Origin: Synechococcus sp. MU1642
Lineage (GTDB): Bacteria > Cyanobacteriota > Cyanobacteriia > PCC-6307 > Cyanobiaceae
Assembly (NCBI RefSeq): GCF_020514115.1
Contig: NZ_VTKZ01000004.1
Coordinates: 124,001-188,000 of the forward strand
Direction of reading: 5' to 3'
Length of the DNA: 64,000 bases
Every line of letters begins with the position of its first letter. Position 1 is the first letter of the stretch. Both the position numbers and the translations under genes were made by a program. This document shows positions 42,258 to 53,300 of the stretch, piece after piece. The notes beneath the pieces were generated by a model. The model was not told the DNA's origin and ran no database searches. It worked only from the letters and a program-made list of their open reading frames with translations.

Positions 42258-43277
42258 CTAGGTCGATGCATTGACCTTACGCGCGGGTCTGGGGGTTCCG
42301 CGATTGGGTAGGCCGGAATCGCTAAGAACTGTTGCCAAGTCAGGGGCATGGCTGCAGCCACCAAAACGTTCCGGCTGCGTCACCGGGTCGTGAATGAAGT
42401 GGCGTTGTCGAATGCTGAACCGGTCCCAGTCATTCACTTCGATCGGCAGAACCCGGATCAGGGTTTCGATCAGCCATGGCCAGAGCGGAATGCCGGGTGT
42501 TCGGGCCACACCGCGCCAGCGGCAGAGGGTTTTCACGGTGTCGTTCACCGAGATCGCTGGTTGCCCCATCACCACGCGGCGCAGGACGCCTTGCCCGGGC
42601 TCACGGTTTGGTTCATGGGGGCGTGTCGCTAACAGACCACAGATGCGGGCGATGTCTTCGGCATGGATGAAGTGGAAGCTCGCATCCACCCGAAGCCAAC
42701 GGGCCAGCCAGAGCCAACGGCTGGTTTCAGCCAAGCCCTCTGTGAGGTAACTGGTGGGGAAGGGGCTGGTGCCGTCAACCCGTCCGCCGAACACCAAGGT
42801 GGGAAACACCGCGACGACTTTGCTGGCCAGGGGGTGCTGCTCAAGATCCCTGAGGCAGCGAGCCTTGGTTTGAATGTATTCCGTGCCGTAGGCCAGAGCT
42901 TCAGACAGGGGGCGCAGGTGCCGATCGAGCACGCTGGCTGTTGAGAAATAAATGATCTGCTCCAGCTTGCTGGGATCCAGAAGAGCCAGCATCTTTTTCA
43001 CCGCCACCACATTCACCTGTTCGGCCCGCTCGGGGTCACCCCAGGCCGTGGCGGTGTGAATCACCCGGTTCACCGATGCCAGCTCCTGGGCAAAACGGTT
43101 GGTGTCCCGCAGGTCCCCCACCAAAAGGTGGATACGGGGATGGTCTGCTGGAACAGCAGTGAGTTTGGCGGGGTCCCTCAGCCAGAGCAGCAGCTCCGCA
43201 TCGGAGTGGTCCAGCAGCCAGCGGGAGATGTACTGACCGACGCATCCGCTGGCGCCGGTCACCAGGATGCGGGTCAA
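42258..43277 (-). CDS. NAD-dependent epimerase/dehydratase family protein
   Basis: An extended SDR with the nucleotide motif [11 protein letters not shown] at the N-terminus, [22 protein letters not shown], and FSTASV ... [12 protein letters not shown] as a variant of YxxxK. The 339-residue length fits a sugar epimerase/reductase-like enzyme, but the substrate is unknown. It overlaps the hemE stop by four bases and ends eight bases before petE, so it links tetrapyrrole and plastocyanin genes in one likely transcript. Confidence 0.82.
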   Translation of the reverse strand: MTRILVTGASGCVGQYISRWLLDHSDAELLLWLRDPAKLTAVPADHPRIHLLVGDLRDTNRFAQELASVNRVIHTATAWGDPERAEQVNVVAVKKMLALLDPSKLEQIIYFSTASVLDRHLRPLSEALAYGTEYIQTKARCLRDLEQHPLASKVVAVFPTLVFGGRVDGTSPFPTSYLTEGLAETSRWLWLARWLRVDASFHFIHAEDIARICGLLATRPHEPNREPGQGVLRRVVMGQPAISVNDTVKTLCRWRGVARTPGIPLWPWLIETLIRVLPIEVNDWDRFSIRQRHFIHDPVTQPERFGGCSHAPDLATVLSDSGLPNRGTPRPARKVNAST

Positions 43278-44332
43278 ACGGCGGCCCCGAGACGGTCCAT
43301 CACGCTCTTGCCGGCCCGGAAGAAGGCTTCACCGTTCTCTTCTGGAGTGCCCGGCAGGATTCCATGGCCGAGGTTGAGGATGTGCTTCCGGCCGAGGGCT
43401 TTGCGCACGCAGTCATCAATGCGAGCCTCAATCGCCTCCGGGGTGCCGAACAGCAGGCCGGGATCGACATTGCCCTGAACACCGATGTGCTCTGGCAGAC
43501 GTGCCAGGGCTTCTGCCATGTCCACGGTCCAATCCAGAGAAATGATGTCAACACCTGTGTTGGCCATCCGCTCGATCACGCCGGCACTGCCGGAGATGTA
43601 GAGGATGAAGGGGGTGTCGGGGTGTGTCTGCTTGACCAGATCCACCACCTTTTTCTGATAGGGCGCAGCAAAGGTGTCGTAGTCCGCCGGGCTCAGTTGA
43701 CCAGCCCACGAATCAAACATTTGCACCACTTGGGCGCCGGAATCAATCTGATAGCGCAGGTAATTAGCGATCGACTCTGCGAAGTGGTCGAGCAGTTTGT
43801 GCAGGATCTCGGGTTCGCGGAAGGCCATGGCCTTGATCACCGCGTAGTTCTTGCTGCTCTTGCCCTCCACCACGTAGGCAGCCAAGGTCCAGGGGGCTCC
43901 AACGAATCCGAGGACAGCTGCTTCGTTGCCAACGCTTTGGCGGAGGCGACCCAGCACCTCGCCCACAAAGGGCATCGACTCGGCGGGGTTCAGCGGGCGC
44001 AGAGCATCCACCTGGGCCATGCTCCGGATTGGATCACCGATCTGGGGGCCTTTGCTCTCGATGATGTCGAAATCGATTCCCATCCCCGGCAGTGGCGTGA
44101 GGATGTCGGAGAACAGGATCACGCCATCGGGCTTGAAGGCGTGAAACGGCTGCATGGAGATCTCATAGGAGAGATCAGGGTTTTCTGAACGCTCGCGGAA
44201 GCTGGGGTACTTGTCCCGCAGGTCTCGATAGATCTTCATGTAGCGACCGGCCTGGCGCATCATCCACACCGGAGGACGCTCCACCGATTCACCGCGCGCA
44301 GCACGCAGGAGCAGGGGTAAAGAGTCGCTCAT
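43274..44332 (-). CDS. hemE: Uroporphyrinogen decarboxylase
   Basis: The 352-residue enzyme shows the signature [13 protein letters not shown] at the N-terminus, [42 protein letters not shown] and [16 protein letters not shown] at the end. It decarboxylates uroporphyrinogen III to coproporphyrinogen III for haem and chlorophyll synthesis. The start is ATG 44332; an extra ATG three bases earlier is also possible. First gene of the hemE-epimerase-petE run. Confidence 0.96.
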   Translation of the reverse strand: MSDSLPLLLRAARGESVERPPVWMMRQAGRYMKIYRDLRDKYPSFRERSENPDLSYEISMQPFHAFKPDGVILFSDILTPLPGMGIDFDIIESKGPQIGDPIRSMAQVDALRPLNPAESMPFVGEVLGRLRQSVGNEAAVLGFVGAPWTLAAYVVEGKSSKNYAVIKAMAFREPEILHKLLDHFAESIANYLRYQIDSGAQVVQMFDSWAGQLSPADYDTFAAPYQKKVVDLVKQTHPDTPFILYISGSAGVIERMANTGVDIISLDWTVDMAEALARLPEHIGVQGNVDPGLLFGTPEAIEARIDDCVRKALGRKHILNLGHGILPGTPEENGEAFFRAGKSVMDRLGAAV

Positions 44333-44413
44333 CAAGCCCGGTCAGGTCAGCCGGAAACCTACCCGAATCGATGCCTTGGCTAGAGCTTTACCCCCTCTTT
44401 GTCATCACGTTCG

Positions 44414-46711
44414 TCACACGATGTTGTCCGGCTCGCTGCTGCTCAGGCTGCGTTTCGGGTCGTGCTTGAACACCATCAGGCTCAGCGGCGGCAGGCAGAG
44501 GTCCAGGGAGTTCTCGTAGCCGTGGATGCCCCACTCGTCTGTTGGTTTGCCGCCCATGTTGCCGAGGTTGCTTCCGCCGTACTTGGCTGCATCGGAGTTG
44601 AAGATCTCCTCGTAGAAGCCGGATAGGGGAACGCCCACGCGGTAGTGGGAGTGGCTTTGGGGCGTGAAGTTCGCCACCACCACCAGCCAGGTGCCGCTCG
44701 CACTCTCCCGACGCATGAAACTGATCACGGAGTGGCGGTTGTCGTTGCAATCGATCCACTGGAAGCCGAACTGGTCGAAGTCGTCCCGCCAGAGGGCCGG
44801 TTCTGCCTTGTAGAGAACATTGAGGTCATCCACCAACCGCTGGATGCCCTTGTGGGGCTCGTAGTTGAGCAGATCCCACTGCAAATCACCCCAAACATTC
44901 CATTCAGCGCGTTGGCCGAATTCCATCCCCATGAAGATCGTCTTCTTGCCAGGGTGCGTCCACATGTAGGAGAGCAACGCCCTGGTGTTCGCGTACTTCT
45001 GCCAGTCATCTCCCGGCATCTTGTGCAAGAGATGGCTTTTGCCGTGCACCACTTCATCGTGGCTCAGGGCCAGCATGAAGTTCTCGGTGTAGGTGTACCA
45101 GATTGAGAAGGTGATGTTGTTCTGGTGGAACTGACGGAACCACGGGTCCAGCTCGAAGTAATCGAGCATGTCGTGCATCCAACCCATATTCCATTTGAGG
45201 TTGAATCCGAGGCCGCCGCTGTCCGTGGGCTGCGTCACCATCGGCCAGGTTGTTGATTCCTCCGCGATCGAGAGGGCTCCTGGGAAGTGCTGGAACAGCA
45301 CGTGGTTGGCCTGTTGCAGGAAGCGCACAGCCTCGGTGTTCTCCCGACCGCCGTTCTCGTTGGGGAGCCATTCCCCATCGGGACGCAGGTAGTCGCGGTA
45401 GAGCATCGAGGCGACGGCATCCACCCGGATGCCATCGATGTGGAACTGCTCGAACCAGAAGATCAGATTGGCAACAAGGAAGTTACGAACCTCGTTGCGG
45501 CTGTAGTTGAAGATCAGCGTTCCCCATTCCTTGTGTTCCCCGATCCGGGGATCACTGTGTTCGTAGAGGTGTGCGCCATCAAAGAAGGCCAAGCCATGGG
45601 CATCTTTTGGAAAATGGCCCGGAACCCAGTCGATGATCACGCCGATGCCTACGGCGTGGCAGCGATCCACAAACGCCCGGAATTCGTCAGGCGTTCCATA
45701 GCGGCTGGTGGGTGCATACCAACCTGTTACTTGATAGCCCCAGGAGCCATCGAAGGGGTGTTCGGTGATCGGCATCACCTCGATGTGGGTGAATCCCCTT
45801 TCCTTCACGTAAGGAATAAGGCGATCGGCGAGCTCGGCGTAGGTGAGCAGCCGAGCGCCGGGTTTCATGTCCGCCGCGGGAACGGGCGAACGAGGGGTGC
45901 CGTCGGGTTGAATCCAGGGCTCTTCCGCTGAGGCGTGAATCCAGCTGCCCAGGTGCATTTCATACACCGAGATCGGTTGATCGAGCGCGTTGCTGCTGTC
46001 GCGCTTCTGCATCCAGCCCTGATCGGACCATTGAAATCCGCCTAGACGAGCCACAACGGAGCTGTTGTCCGGGCGAACCTCGTGCTGGAAGCCGTAAGGA
46101 TCAGCCTTTTGGTAGCAGTGGCCGTCTTGGGTACGGATTTCGTACTTGTAGAGATGTCCCTCCTCGAGTCCAGGAATGAACAGTTCCCAGATGCCCCCAA
46201 GACGTTGCTGCATGGGGTGGTGACGTCCGTCCCAGGTGTTCAGATCTCCGATGACTGAGACGCTCAGAGCGTTGGGAGCCCAAAGGCAGAACATCACACC
46301 CGTGATGCCTTCACGCTCGGTGAGGTGGGCACCCATCTTTTGCCAGATGTGGTGATGGTTGCCTTCAGCAAACAGGTGGCGATCCATTTCGCCCATCCAT
46401 TCACCACGGAAGGCCCAGGGATCGTGCTGTTCGTGCACGATCCCGCCGCGCTCAACCCTGACCCGGTAGGTGCAGCCAGGATCTCTGTTGAGCTGTGCCT
46501 CGAACACCCAGGGGTGGTTCGGGGTGGTCATGGCGATCTCTTCGCCAGCCTGAAGAAGGGTGACGGTTTGGGCTTCCGGCATCCACATCCGCACGGTCCA
46601 ACCCTGCTCTGAGGGTTGGGGACCAAGCACCGCAAACGGGTGATCATGGCGACAAGTCGCCAACCGTTCGCCGTCCTGCACCATCCAGTCGAGGACTGCG
46701 GCGACACCCAT
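44414..46711 (-). CDS. glgB: 1,4-alpha-glucan branching enzyme
   Basis: A 765-residue GH13 protein with N-terminal CBM48-type domains ([23 protein letters not shown] and [18 protein letters not shown]), a TIM-barrel with catalytic D in [13 protein letters not shown] in SIAEEST and D in LSHDEVVH, and a C-terminal beta domain. It introduces 1,6 branches in glycogen. It is divergently set from nothing nearby: hemE lies downstream on the same strand. Confidence 0.95.
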   Translation of the reverse strand: MGVAAVLDWMVQDGERLATCRHDHPFAVLGPQPSEQGWTVRMWMPEAQTVTLLQAGEEIAMTTPNHPWVFEAQLNRDPGCTYRVRVERGGIVHEQHDPWAFRGEWMGEMDRHLFAEGNHHHIWQKMGAHLTEREGITGVMFCLWAPNALSVSVIGDLNTWDGRHHPMQQRLGGIWELFIPGLEEGHLYKYEIRTQDGHCYQKADPYGFQHEVRPDNSSVVARLGGFQWSDQGWMQKRDSSNALDQPISVYEMHLGSWIHASAEEPWIQPDGTPRSPVPAADMKPGARLLTYAELADRLIPYVKERGFTHIEVMPITEHPFDGSWGYQVTGWYAPTSRYGTPDEFRAFVDRCHAVGIGVIIDWVPGHFPKDAHGLAFFDGAHLYEHSDPRIGEHKEWGTLIFNYSRNEVRNFLVANLIFWFEQFHIDGIRVDAVASMLYRDYLRPDGEWLPNENGGRENTEAVRFLQQANHVLFQHFPGALSIAEESTTWPMVTQPTDSGGLGFNLKWNMGWMHDMLDYFELDPWFRQFHQNNITFSIWYTYTENFMLALSHDEVVHGKSHLLHKMPGDDWQKYANTRALLSYMWTHPGKKTIFMGMEFGQRAEWNVWGDLQWDLLNYEPHKGIQRLVDDLNVLYKAEPALWRDDFDQFGFQWIDCNDNRHSVISFMRRESASGTWLVVVANFTPQSHSHYRVGVPLSGFYEEIFNSDAAKYGGSNLGNMGGKPTDEWGIHGYENSLDLCLPPLSLMVFKHDPKRSLSSSEPDNIV

Positions 46712-46771
46712 GGGAGATCTGAGAATTGGGCGCGATGTTAAGCCTGATTTACCAAACAGATCCCTCGATGA

Positions 46772-47481
46772 TCAGACGAAGTCTCGGAAAATGTCGACGT
46801 TGATGATCCGACCGCTTTCGTCAAAGATCACAAACAGGTTGGTTGTGGCCTTGCCGAAGGCAACTGCCACCAGCACAAGCTGCTGATCGCCGCCTTGATG
46901 GGCGATCACGGCGTCTTTGACCTTGCGGAAACCGCCTTACCCCAGGCTGATCTTGGTCCATTTGCGTTCCAGGTCGCCCGGGGCCAACTCTTCCTGCAGC
47001 TGCAGGGACATCTTGGATCGCGCTGCAACCCAGCGTCCTGCCGCCAGGTCGCGGGTGAAGTCGAGGGCCGTTGTCTCGATCGGCTTGATCTGGTCGGCCC
47101 ACTTTCGGGCGAGCAGCTTGCCGTCCTCATTCAGCACCAGCAGCATCCCTTCGTCACCGGATGAAGAGGTCACCACAGCATCAACGATTGTCTTGTTCTA
47201 GCCAGGGATCACACTGACGACGTGGGTTGCATCAATGGCCACGCGTTGGTCCAAGAGTGCCTTGAGGCTCTTCACATCAACACTGGCCTGAACCAGCGTG
47301 GCGAGAGCGTCATGTATGACGTGTCGTTGACGGTTTTTGAGCGCCTCCAGCAGCTATTCAGCCGCCGCTGTTGCGTGGGCAGGACCGAGTTCGGTTCTGG
47401 TGAGTTACTCCGCTGCTGCGGGACTGATCAACCCCATGGGAGCTGACAGGCGATGGCCAGCAGGGCAGCGGAGAGCTTCAA
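46772..47481 (-). pseudogene. Decayed secreted protein, DUF3887-like tail, one frameshift and four in-frame stops
   Basis: A TTG at 47479-47481 opens a signal-like peptide (KLSAALLAIACQLPWG). The frame shifts by one near 47430, then the same frame runs to TGA 46772 and is broken by TAA (GCGGAGTAAC), TAG (GAATAGCTG), TAG (GGCTAGAAC) and TAA (GGGTAAGGC). The text between stops is clearly protein-like (ALLDQRVAIDATHVVSVIPG, LLVLNEDGKLLARKW, VAVAFGKATTNLFVIFDESG) and the part with ELAPGDLERKWTKISLG resembles DUF3887. No ribosome could make the whole product. An older pseudogene. Confidence 0.75.
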
Positions 47482-47492
47482 AGCTCAAACGA

Positions 47493-49097
47493 TCAGTTGA
47501 GAGTCAGTTTGCCGGAATCAAAGGGGTTCAGCTGCAGGGTGGAGTCAGAAAGTTCCAGTGTCAGCGTCACCACACGATGCTCTGGGCTTGGTGCTCCGCA
47601 GGGCACGGCGTCGTGGCCAGAGTTGACGCCAATGGCGGGCCAAGCTGCTGCGGCAACGGAGATCCGCAGTCGATCGCCCTTAGCCAGGGTCGCGTGCAGC
47701 GGCTGGAGGGTCACGCTGCGCCTAGCCGACTGCAACGCCTCCTCTCCTCGAACCCGCACGATTCCCGTGCTCAGTTGCTCAACGCTGTTGGCTTCTGCAG
47801 GCAGGCGCGACAGGCTGATGCAGAGATCAAATCCCGGCTGGTCCGCCTCGGCGTTCAGCAGCAGCAACGGTTGACCCGACAGCAGAAGCTCATCAACCAG
47901 GGGTGCAGAGGTGAATGTCGCGACGTCGCTGCGTTGATCGACGGCCATGCGGTCCGCGGGGCCAGGGGTTATCCCAAGGTGTCCACCGATGGCCGGGACC
48001 GGTCGCCAGGGGTCATGCACGATGACCACGCTTCCCTCTACTTTCCCATCCGCCACGAGGGCACCGTCGCTTGGATCGATGCAGGCCAGTCCATGGCTGC
48101 TCAATCCCCATGACGCCGGCCCGCTGGTGCCGGCTGCGGGGATCGCGTCCCACTGTCGCTGTGTGATGTTCCAGAGCTGGTGGCTGGGCTTCGACTCCTG
48201 CGGGGGGCGGTTCTGCAGATGCTGTTGGAAAAACTGCAGCATCAGGTGTTGGGTTTCCGGCCACCACTCCAGGTGAGAGGCCGGCCCAATGTGAAGGGAT
48301 GGCTGACCGCCGGCGACCTTGCTGCGATGCCAGAGGTCCAAAAGGCCCACCAAATGCGGATCCCACCATCCACCGATCAAAAGCATTGGCCGTTGAAGCC
48401 AGCTCTCCGGTGGGCGATGAACCATCCACTGCAAATCGTTATTGGGGTCGCTTTGCAACCAGCGCAAGGCCATGCCTTCGGGGTCATGGCGTCGCAGCAG
48501 TGAAAGCCCGTCCCGCAGATAGCGCTTCTCCTCCAGGCTGCGGCGGATCTCCAGCCAAGCCGTTTCATCTCCGCGTCGCTGGGCTTGAAGGGCGGCGAGC
48601 TGGAGCCCCCAGCCAAGTCCTAGGTGCCACCAGTGGGCACCGCCCTCACAACTCCAGTGGCGACGTTCGTCCAACCCAGTCATCGCCGGGGCGGTGCAAT
48701 CCGGTGGTGGGGCTGACTCAGCGGCAGTGAGCTGGGTCAGTCCCTGATACGAAAACCCGTAGACCCCCAAGCGTCCATTGCATTCCTGCAGCTGGCGCAC
48801 CCAGGCGTGAGTGGCGCTGGTGTCGGCTTTTTCCTGAACAAACCCTCCGAAGCTGCCTTCCGACTCCCCTTGGCCTCGTACGTCTTGAACGACCACCAGG
48901 AATCCATGGGAGGCCCACCAGCTGGGGTGGGCGTAGGTGACGGTTGAGGCGATGCGGTTTCCGTAGGGCTGCCTCATCAGCAGGGCAGGCCAGGGGCCTT
49001 CACGATTCTGATGCCAAAGCCGTGACTGCAGCACGACGCCATCGGACAGGGTCAGTGCCGCAGGGCGGCAAACAATTCCGCTCGTCTCAGCGGACAT
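47493..49097 (-). CDS. CocE/NonD-family hydrolase
   Basis: A 534-residue alpha/beta hydrolase with VVVQDVRGQGESEG, the nucleophile elbow GVYGFSYQGLTQL, GGWWDPHLVGLLDLW near the catalytic Asp, and a C-terminal jelly-roll (X-Pro dipeptidyl-peptidase C-like: VTLQPLHATLAKGDRLRISVAAA). It probably cleaves esters or amide bonds; the natural substrate is unknown. No signal peptide is visible. It overlaps the next upstream small secreted gene by 11 bases. Confidence 0.85.
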   Translation of the reverse strand: MSAETSGIVCRPAALTLSDGVVLQSRLWHQNREGPWPALLMRQPYGNRIASTVTYAHPSWWASHGFLVVVQDVRGQGESEGSFGGFVQEKADTSATHAWVRQLQECNGRLGVYGFSYQGLTQLTAAESAPPPDCTAPAMTGLDERRHWSCEGGAHWWHLGLGWGLQLAALQAQRRGDETAWLEIRRSLEEKRYLRDGLSLLRRHDPEGMALRWLQSDPNNDLQWMVHRPPESWLQRPMLLIGGWWDPHLVGLLDLWHRSKVAGGQPSLHIGPASHLEWWPETQHLMLQFFQQHLQNRPPQESKPSHQLWNITQRQWDAIPAAGTSGPASWGLSSHGLACIDPSDGALVADGKVEGSVVIVHDPWRPVPAIGGHLGITPGPADRMAVDQRSDVATFTSAPLVDELLLSGQPLLLLNAEADQPGFDLCISLSRLPAEANSVEQLSTGIVRVRGEEALQSARRSVTLQPLHATLAKGDRLRISVAAAAWPAIGVNSGHDAVPCGAPSPEHRVVTLTLELSDSTLQLNPFDSGKLTLN

Positions 49098-49368
49098 CGT
49101 CGCAATGCATCCCCACGGTGTAGGTCATGAGAATTTCCGCATCCTGAAAACTCAGGTGCTCACTGGCAGCGAGCTGGTTGATGTACACCTTGGAAAACGG
49201 CGACTGTCCGTTGGAGTTCATCTGCTGGAACGTACGGCACATTGCCTTGGCTTTTTCAGGATTGCGCTTGACGCTGTTGAGCAAGTCCGAGTCAGCGGCA
49301 AACACGAGCAAAGTTGACCCGAACAGGGCCAGTGCTGCCAGAGCCGTGCGTAGGTGTTTCAAGCTCAT
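49087..49368 (-). CDS. Small secreted protein, 93 aa
   Basis: From ATG 49368 the product begins MSLKHLRTALAALALFGSTLLVFAADSD, a signal peptide cleaved near FAADS. The mature part includes two cysteines (AKAMCRTFQQM and VGMHCDDVR) and the helical LSFQDAEILMTYTVG. A periplasmic protein of a family seen in marine Synechococcus but without known function. It precedes the CocE-type gene and overlaps it by 11 bases. Confidence 0.65.
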   Translation of the reverse strand: MSLKHLRTALAALALFGSTLLVFAADSDLLNSVKRNPEKAKAMCRTFQQMNSNGQSPFSKVYINQLAASEHLSFQDAEILMTYTVGMHCDDVR

Positions 49369-49414
49369 ACACGGTTCATACGCAGAATTGGATGCCATGG
49401 CAGGGCTGCTGGGG

Positions 49415-49816
49415 TCAGTTCGCCAGTTGCCTGGCGCGTCGGATCCAATCGCCTGCTACCCGTAAATCCACCACGGCAGGCCGTTTGGTTCCAAGGCTGC
49501 GCTCCAGCCGCCCGGTCTGACGTACGAGACGCTCGGGGGTGCATGCCGCAAGAGCAGCGGGCGTGGCAATGCCCGCATGCATCAGCAGCGCGGCGTCCTG
49601 GGGAGTCAAATCCAAACTGCAGACCAAGTTGGCCATGCCCCTCAGCCGTTTCAGGTTTCGGGCTGAAGCCTGGCCACTGCGGGCGAGTTGGCTTAGCTGC
49701 AAATCTGTTAAGCCACAGATGCTGGACCAGCGGTTGATGCCGGCCCGATCCAGCTCCTGTTTTTCCCTGCGAAACGACTGGGGGAGCTCCTCAATCGCGT
49801 CGTTGAAGTCCGGCAT
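49415..49816 (-). CDS. DUF4332 helix-hairpin-helix protein
   Basis: The 133-residue protein holds two helix-hairpin-helix-like parts (AGINRWSSICGLTDLQLSQLARSGQ and LTPQDAALLMHAGIATPAALAACTPERLV), typical of DUF4332. Such folds bind DNA in a non-specific way in other proteins, but no function is known here. The ATG at 49816 overlaps the Ycf51 stop. Longer frames upstream are shadow. Confidence 0.78.
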   Translation of the reverse strand: MPDFNDAIEELPQSFRREKQELDRAGINRWSSICGLTDLQLSQLARSGQASARNLKRLRGMANLVCSLDLTPQDAALLMHAGIATPAALAACTPERLVRQTGRLERSLGTKRPAVVDLRVAGDWIRRARQLAN

Positions 49817-50253
49817 CAACGCAAGGTTTTGTTCACCTCGCCCAGGATGACGGGGCGTCCAAGCCCATCGCCCTCCGCCTGGATGCCCCGCAACCGCACC
49901 AGCACGGTGCTGCTGGAGCGACCGGAGCCGCGCAGGTTGCCCTCCAATTGCTCCAGGGTGGCTTGAACTGTGGTTGGGGCCAGGTCGGCGGGAACCTGAG
50001 CAACCACAAGGTCGTTGCCGTTGTCGAACACGATCGGTGCACGCACCGCACCCTCCACCACCACTGGTGGTGTGTAGCTCACGCCGAACGCCCAGCAACT
50101 CACGGCCAGCAGCAGGGTGAAGCTGCTCACACCGACCAGCCGAAACCGAATGCCCCAATTGGTCAGGAAGGCAACAACTGTCAGCGCTCCTAGCCCAAGC
50201 CCAGACCAACCCAGCCAGGGAGCGGCAGTAAGCAGCAGCTGATCGAAGGACAT
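49816..50253 (-). CDS. Ycf51-like DUF2518 protein
   Basis: The 145-residue product has two N-terminal membrane segments (LGWSGLGLGALTVVAFL and LVGVSSFTLLLAVSCWAFGV) joined by TNWGIRFR, then a soluble part (VVVEGAVRAPIVFDNGNDLVVAQVPADL) as in Ycf51, a conserved cyanobacterial and algal plastid protein of unknown role. The start is ATG 50253. The same frame is open further upstream but there it runs antisense to the tamB-like gene. A 66-base divergent promoter region separates the two. Confidence 0.82.
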   Translation of the reverse strand: MSFDQLLLTAAPWLGWSGLGLGALTVVAFLTNWGIRFRLVGVSSFTLLLAVSCWAFGVSYTPPVVVEGAVRAPIVFDNGNDLVVAQVPADLAPTTVQATLEQLEGNLRGSGRSSSTVLVRLRGIQAEGDGLGRPVILGEVNKTLR

Positions 50254-50319
50254 TGGGTCTGGTGGACTGAAAACAGTCTCCTTATATTGCGCGAGATCCC
50301 GGGGTAATAGCCGCGTCTG

Positions 50320-53300
50320 ATGTGGAAAACGCGGCGTAGGACCCTGTTGGGCGCTGGAAGCTTCGTTCTCATCGGGGCTGGAGCTGCAGGCTTCGTCGCC
50401 GTTGACCGTGCTGCGGAAAGCGTCCTGAGCCGCGTGCGCCCCGGTTTGGAGCGCACGCTCTCGGGTCCTCTGGGCCACAAAGTAGACATTGGTCCCTACG
50501 AGGGACTTCGCCCCTGGGGCTTGGGGATCGCCATTGGGCCGAGTCGGATCTTGCCGTCGGCGGCGGATCGTTCTGAGCTGAGCCTGGCCGGGCTGGAGGT
50601 CAGCCTTGCTCCCCTGGCGAGTCTTCGGCGTCTGCAGCCGGTTCTGCAGATCACAGTGCACAAGCTGCGCGGCCAGTTGCAGGCCAATGAGGCTGGTCGT
50701 TACTGGACCTTTGGTGAGCTGAGCGGCGACGGCGCCCTGCCGCGACTTGGAGTGCAGTACCGGTTGGCCGACCCCGCGCGGCTTCGTTTCGGTCCACAGC
50801 AGCAGACCCTTGAACTTCGCAGCCGGGGCGCGGTTCGGCTCGGAGAAGCCTTTTTCAGCACTGCATCGGAACTTCGCTGGGTCGACGTTGAAGGGGCGCT
50901 GCGGCTGGACGGACAAGGGCATTGGGATCGCCCGAGCTTCAGGCTTCGAACTCGGATGGATAGGCTCAACCTGAAACCGTTGGGGGCCGTCATCGCCCCC
51001 GCTCAGCATCTGGATGCCTCAGGGACCTTGGAGGGAGACGTTCAGATCGGCTGGGCCGATGGTTCTTTGAACTGCCGAGGTGGGCTCAGCCTCAAGCGTC
51101 TCAAGCTTGCTTCGCTTAACAGCCGTCGGCTCAGCGTCGCTTGCAATGGCGATCGACTGACGCTGGAGCCCTCCAAACTGCGTTTCGCAGCCTTTGAGGC
51201 TCGGGCCTCAGGCTCCGTTGCCTTGAACAAGAGTTTTGATCTCCGCGCTGACGTGCGCAGCACAGATCTCAGCCCCGCAAGCAAGGACCGGTTGAAGCTC
51301 AGGATCCAGGGCCCCTGGGAGGAGCCCCAGTGGAGTGCCGACGGACAGATCAGGATGCCTGAGGCCATGGGGCTCAACACAGCCCTGACGCTGGAGGCTC
51401 AGGGGCGCACCCCCTGGTTGCAAGTGCAGCAACCGTCTGTTGCCGTCGACAACCTCCGTCTCAGTGCTCCGGGACTTAGCTTCGGAGTGGCCGGAACGAT
51501 CGGATCCGAGCTGGATCTGCGAAGTTCAGTGTTGGAGATCGATCCCCGATTCTGGTCTGCGGTACCTACCTTGCAGGCCGTATTGGGTAAAGCCGCTCCG
51601 ATTCTTGGCGCCGTCGACGTCAGTGGTGCGTTGGCCTCACCGGAGTTGAGCCTGAAGCTTGGTCAGGCGGCCAACCCTTTGCTGGACCAGTGGTCGTTCC
51701 AGACCCGATGGTCCACGAAGGATTCCGCCCTAGTGCTGGATCGCTTCACGAGTCCGGTGTTGCTGGCGGAAGCGCGCCTGCCTTTACAGCTGGCGCAGGG
51801 ACGGCTTCAAGCCGGTGAACTTCAGAGCGGCTTTGAACTCAAACCTCTCAATCTGAGCCGCTTCACCCCCTTGATCGGTATGACGTTGGGGGGGCAGGTG
51901 GCGGCGCGGGGACGCGTGAACGGTTTGCTTTCGGCGCTGCAGCCCGACATCAGCCTGATGCTGGATCAACCCCGCGTCGGGGCATTGCATGTTCCCGAAC
52001 GCTGGCAAGGCAGCCTCAACGGCGAACTCGGTCATGGTGCTCGCCTGGGGATGGCGGCCCAGCATCCCGTTGTGCCCGGCACGCTCGTGGCTGAGCTCGA
52101 TGCCGATGCTTGGCCCAAGACCGTGCACTTGCACCGTGGTGAGGGGCATTTGCGCTTGGACCGGCTGGCTCGGGCTGGGGATCAACGCCGCTACAGCTGG
52201 AGTGCAGCGGGTTTCAACATCGATGGTCTTCGTTTCATCCTTCCGCCGGTTACCCAGCCTCAAGCGGTGGCAGGTCAGCTCACGGGTGCCGGGAGTCTTG
52301 CCGTGGCCCCCCTCGCGATCCGTGGGTCTGCCGCAATTGTTGAACCCTCGATGGCGGGGGTTGCGATGCGAAGCCTCGAGGTGGAGGGCTCCCTGAGCGA
52401 TGGACGTTTTCAGGCCGATGCAGCGCTCACGCCCTTGCAGGGCAGCATCCGGCTGAAGGCCCGTGGCCATCTGGGTGGGCGGATGCACAGCTCAATTAGA
52501 GCCGAAGGCCTAGATGTGACCTGGGTGACGCTGCTGGCCCGTCAGTTGAGAGGGAGCGACACCCATCCGGGTATGGCCCCTGGGCGTGCTGAAGATCTCG
52601 GAACCCTGTTCATCAACACCTTCGGAGGCTCGCTTGATGGTCAGTTGCGAGCTCTGGCGCAATCGCGCCGGGCTCTCGAGGCCTATTCCCTGACCAATCC
52701 CCGCAAGGGCCCAGATCTGGATCGCCTGGAAGGGCGGGTCAATCTGTCTGGAACGATCGAGGGCCCCAATTCAAAACATCTGAAGGCCGATCTGATCGCA
52801 AAGGCGCATCTATGGATTGAGGGGGATGACCAGGCCAAAGCTCTTCAGCTTCAACCGGTGGTTGCCACGCTTCGTGGCCCGCTGCTCGGTGGATCTGGTG
52901 ACCTTTCCCTGCTGCAGGTTCCGATCTCGCTGCTGGCGTTGTTGGCTCCTGTACCGCCGCAGCTCCTCGGCAGCGTTGGCATCCGCGGCCGTTACGACCT
53001 CAGCGGAGCGGCTCCTCTGCTCGTTTCCGATCTGGTGCTCGATTCCGCCAGCCTGGCGGGCCAGCCCCTGCAGTTGGAGCAGCGATCGGTTGTCGTTGAT
53101 CGTGAGTTGATTCGCCTGGATCTGTCTCTGAAGGGAGGCGAGAGCAAGGAAGCAATCAATCTATCTGGCACGGTTCCCTTTGATCCCGAAGCCGATCTGA
53201 ATCTGAGGCTGGACAGCCATGGGGATGCCCTTGGCGTGTTGACGCTTCTCGCTGGGGATTCGTTAATCGTTAAGCAGGGGAGAACCAATCTGCGGCTGTT

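Noticed and set aside
49816-51009. Long minus-strand frame reaching into the tamB-like gene
   Set aside because: Only the part up to ATG 50253 matches Ycf51; the rest is antisense to a strongly supported gene.
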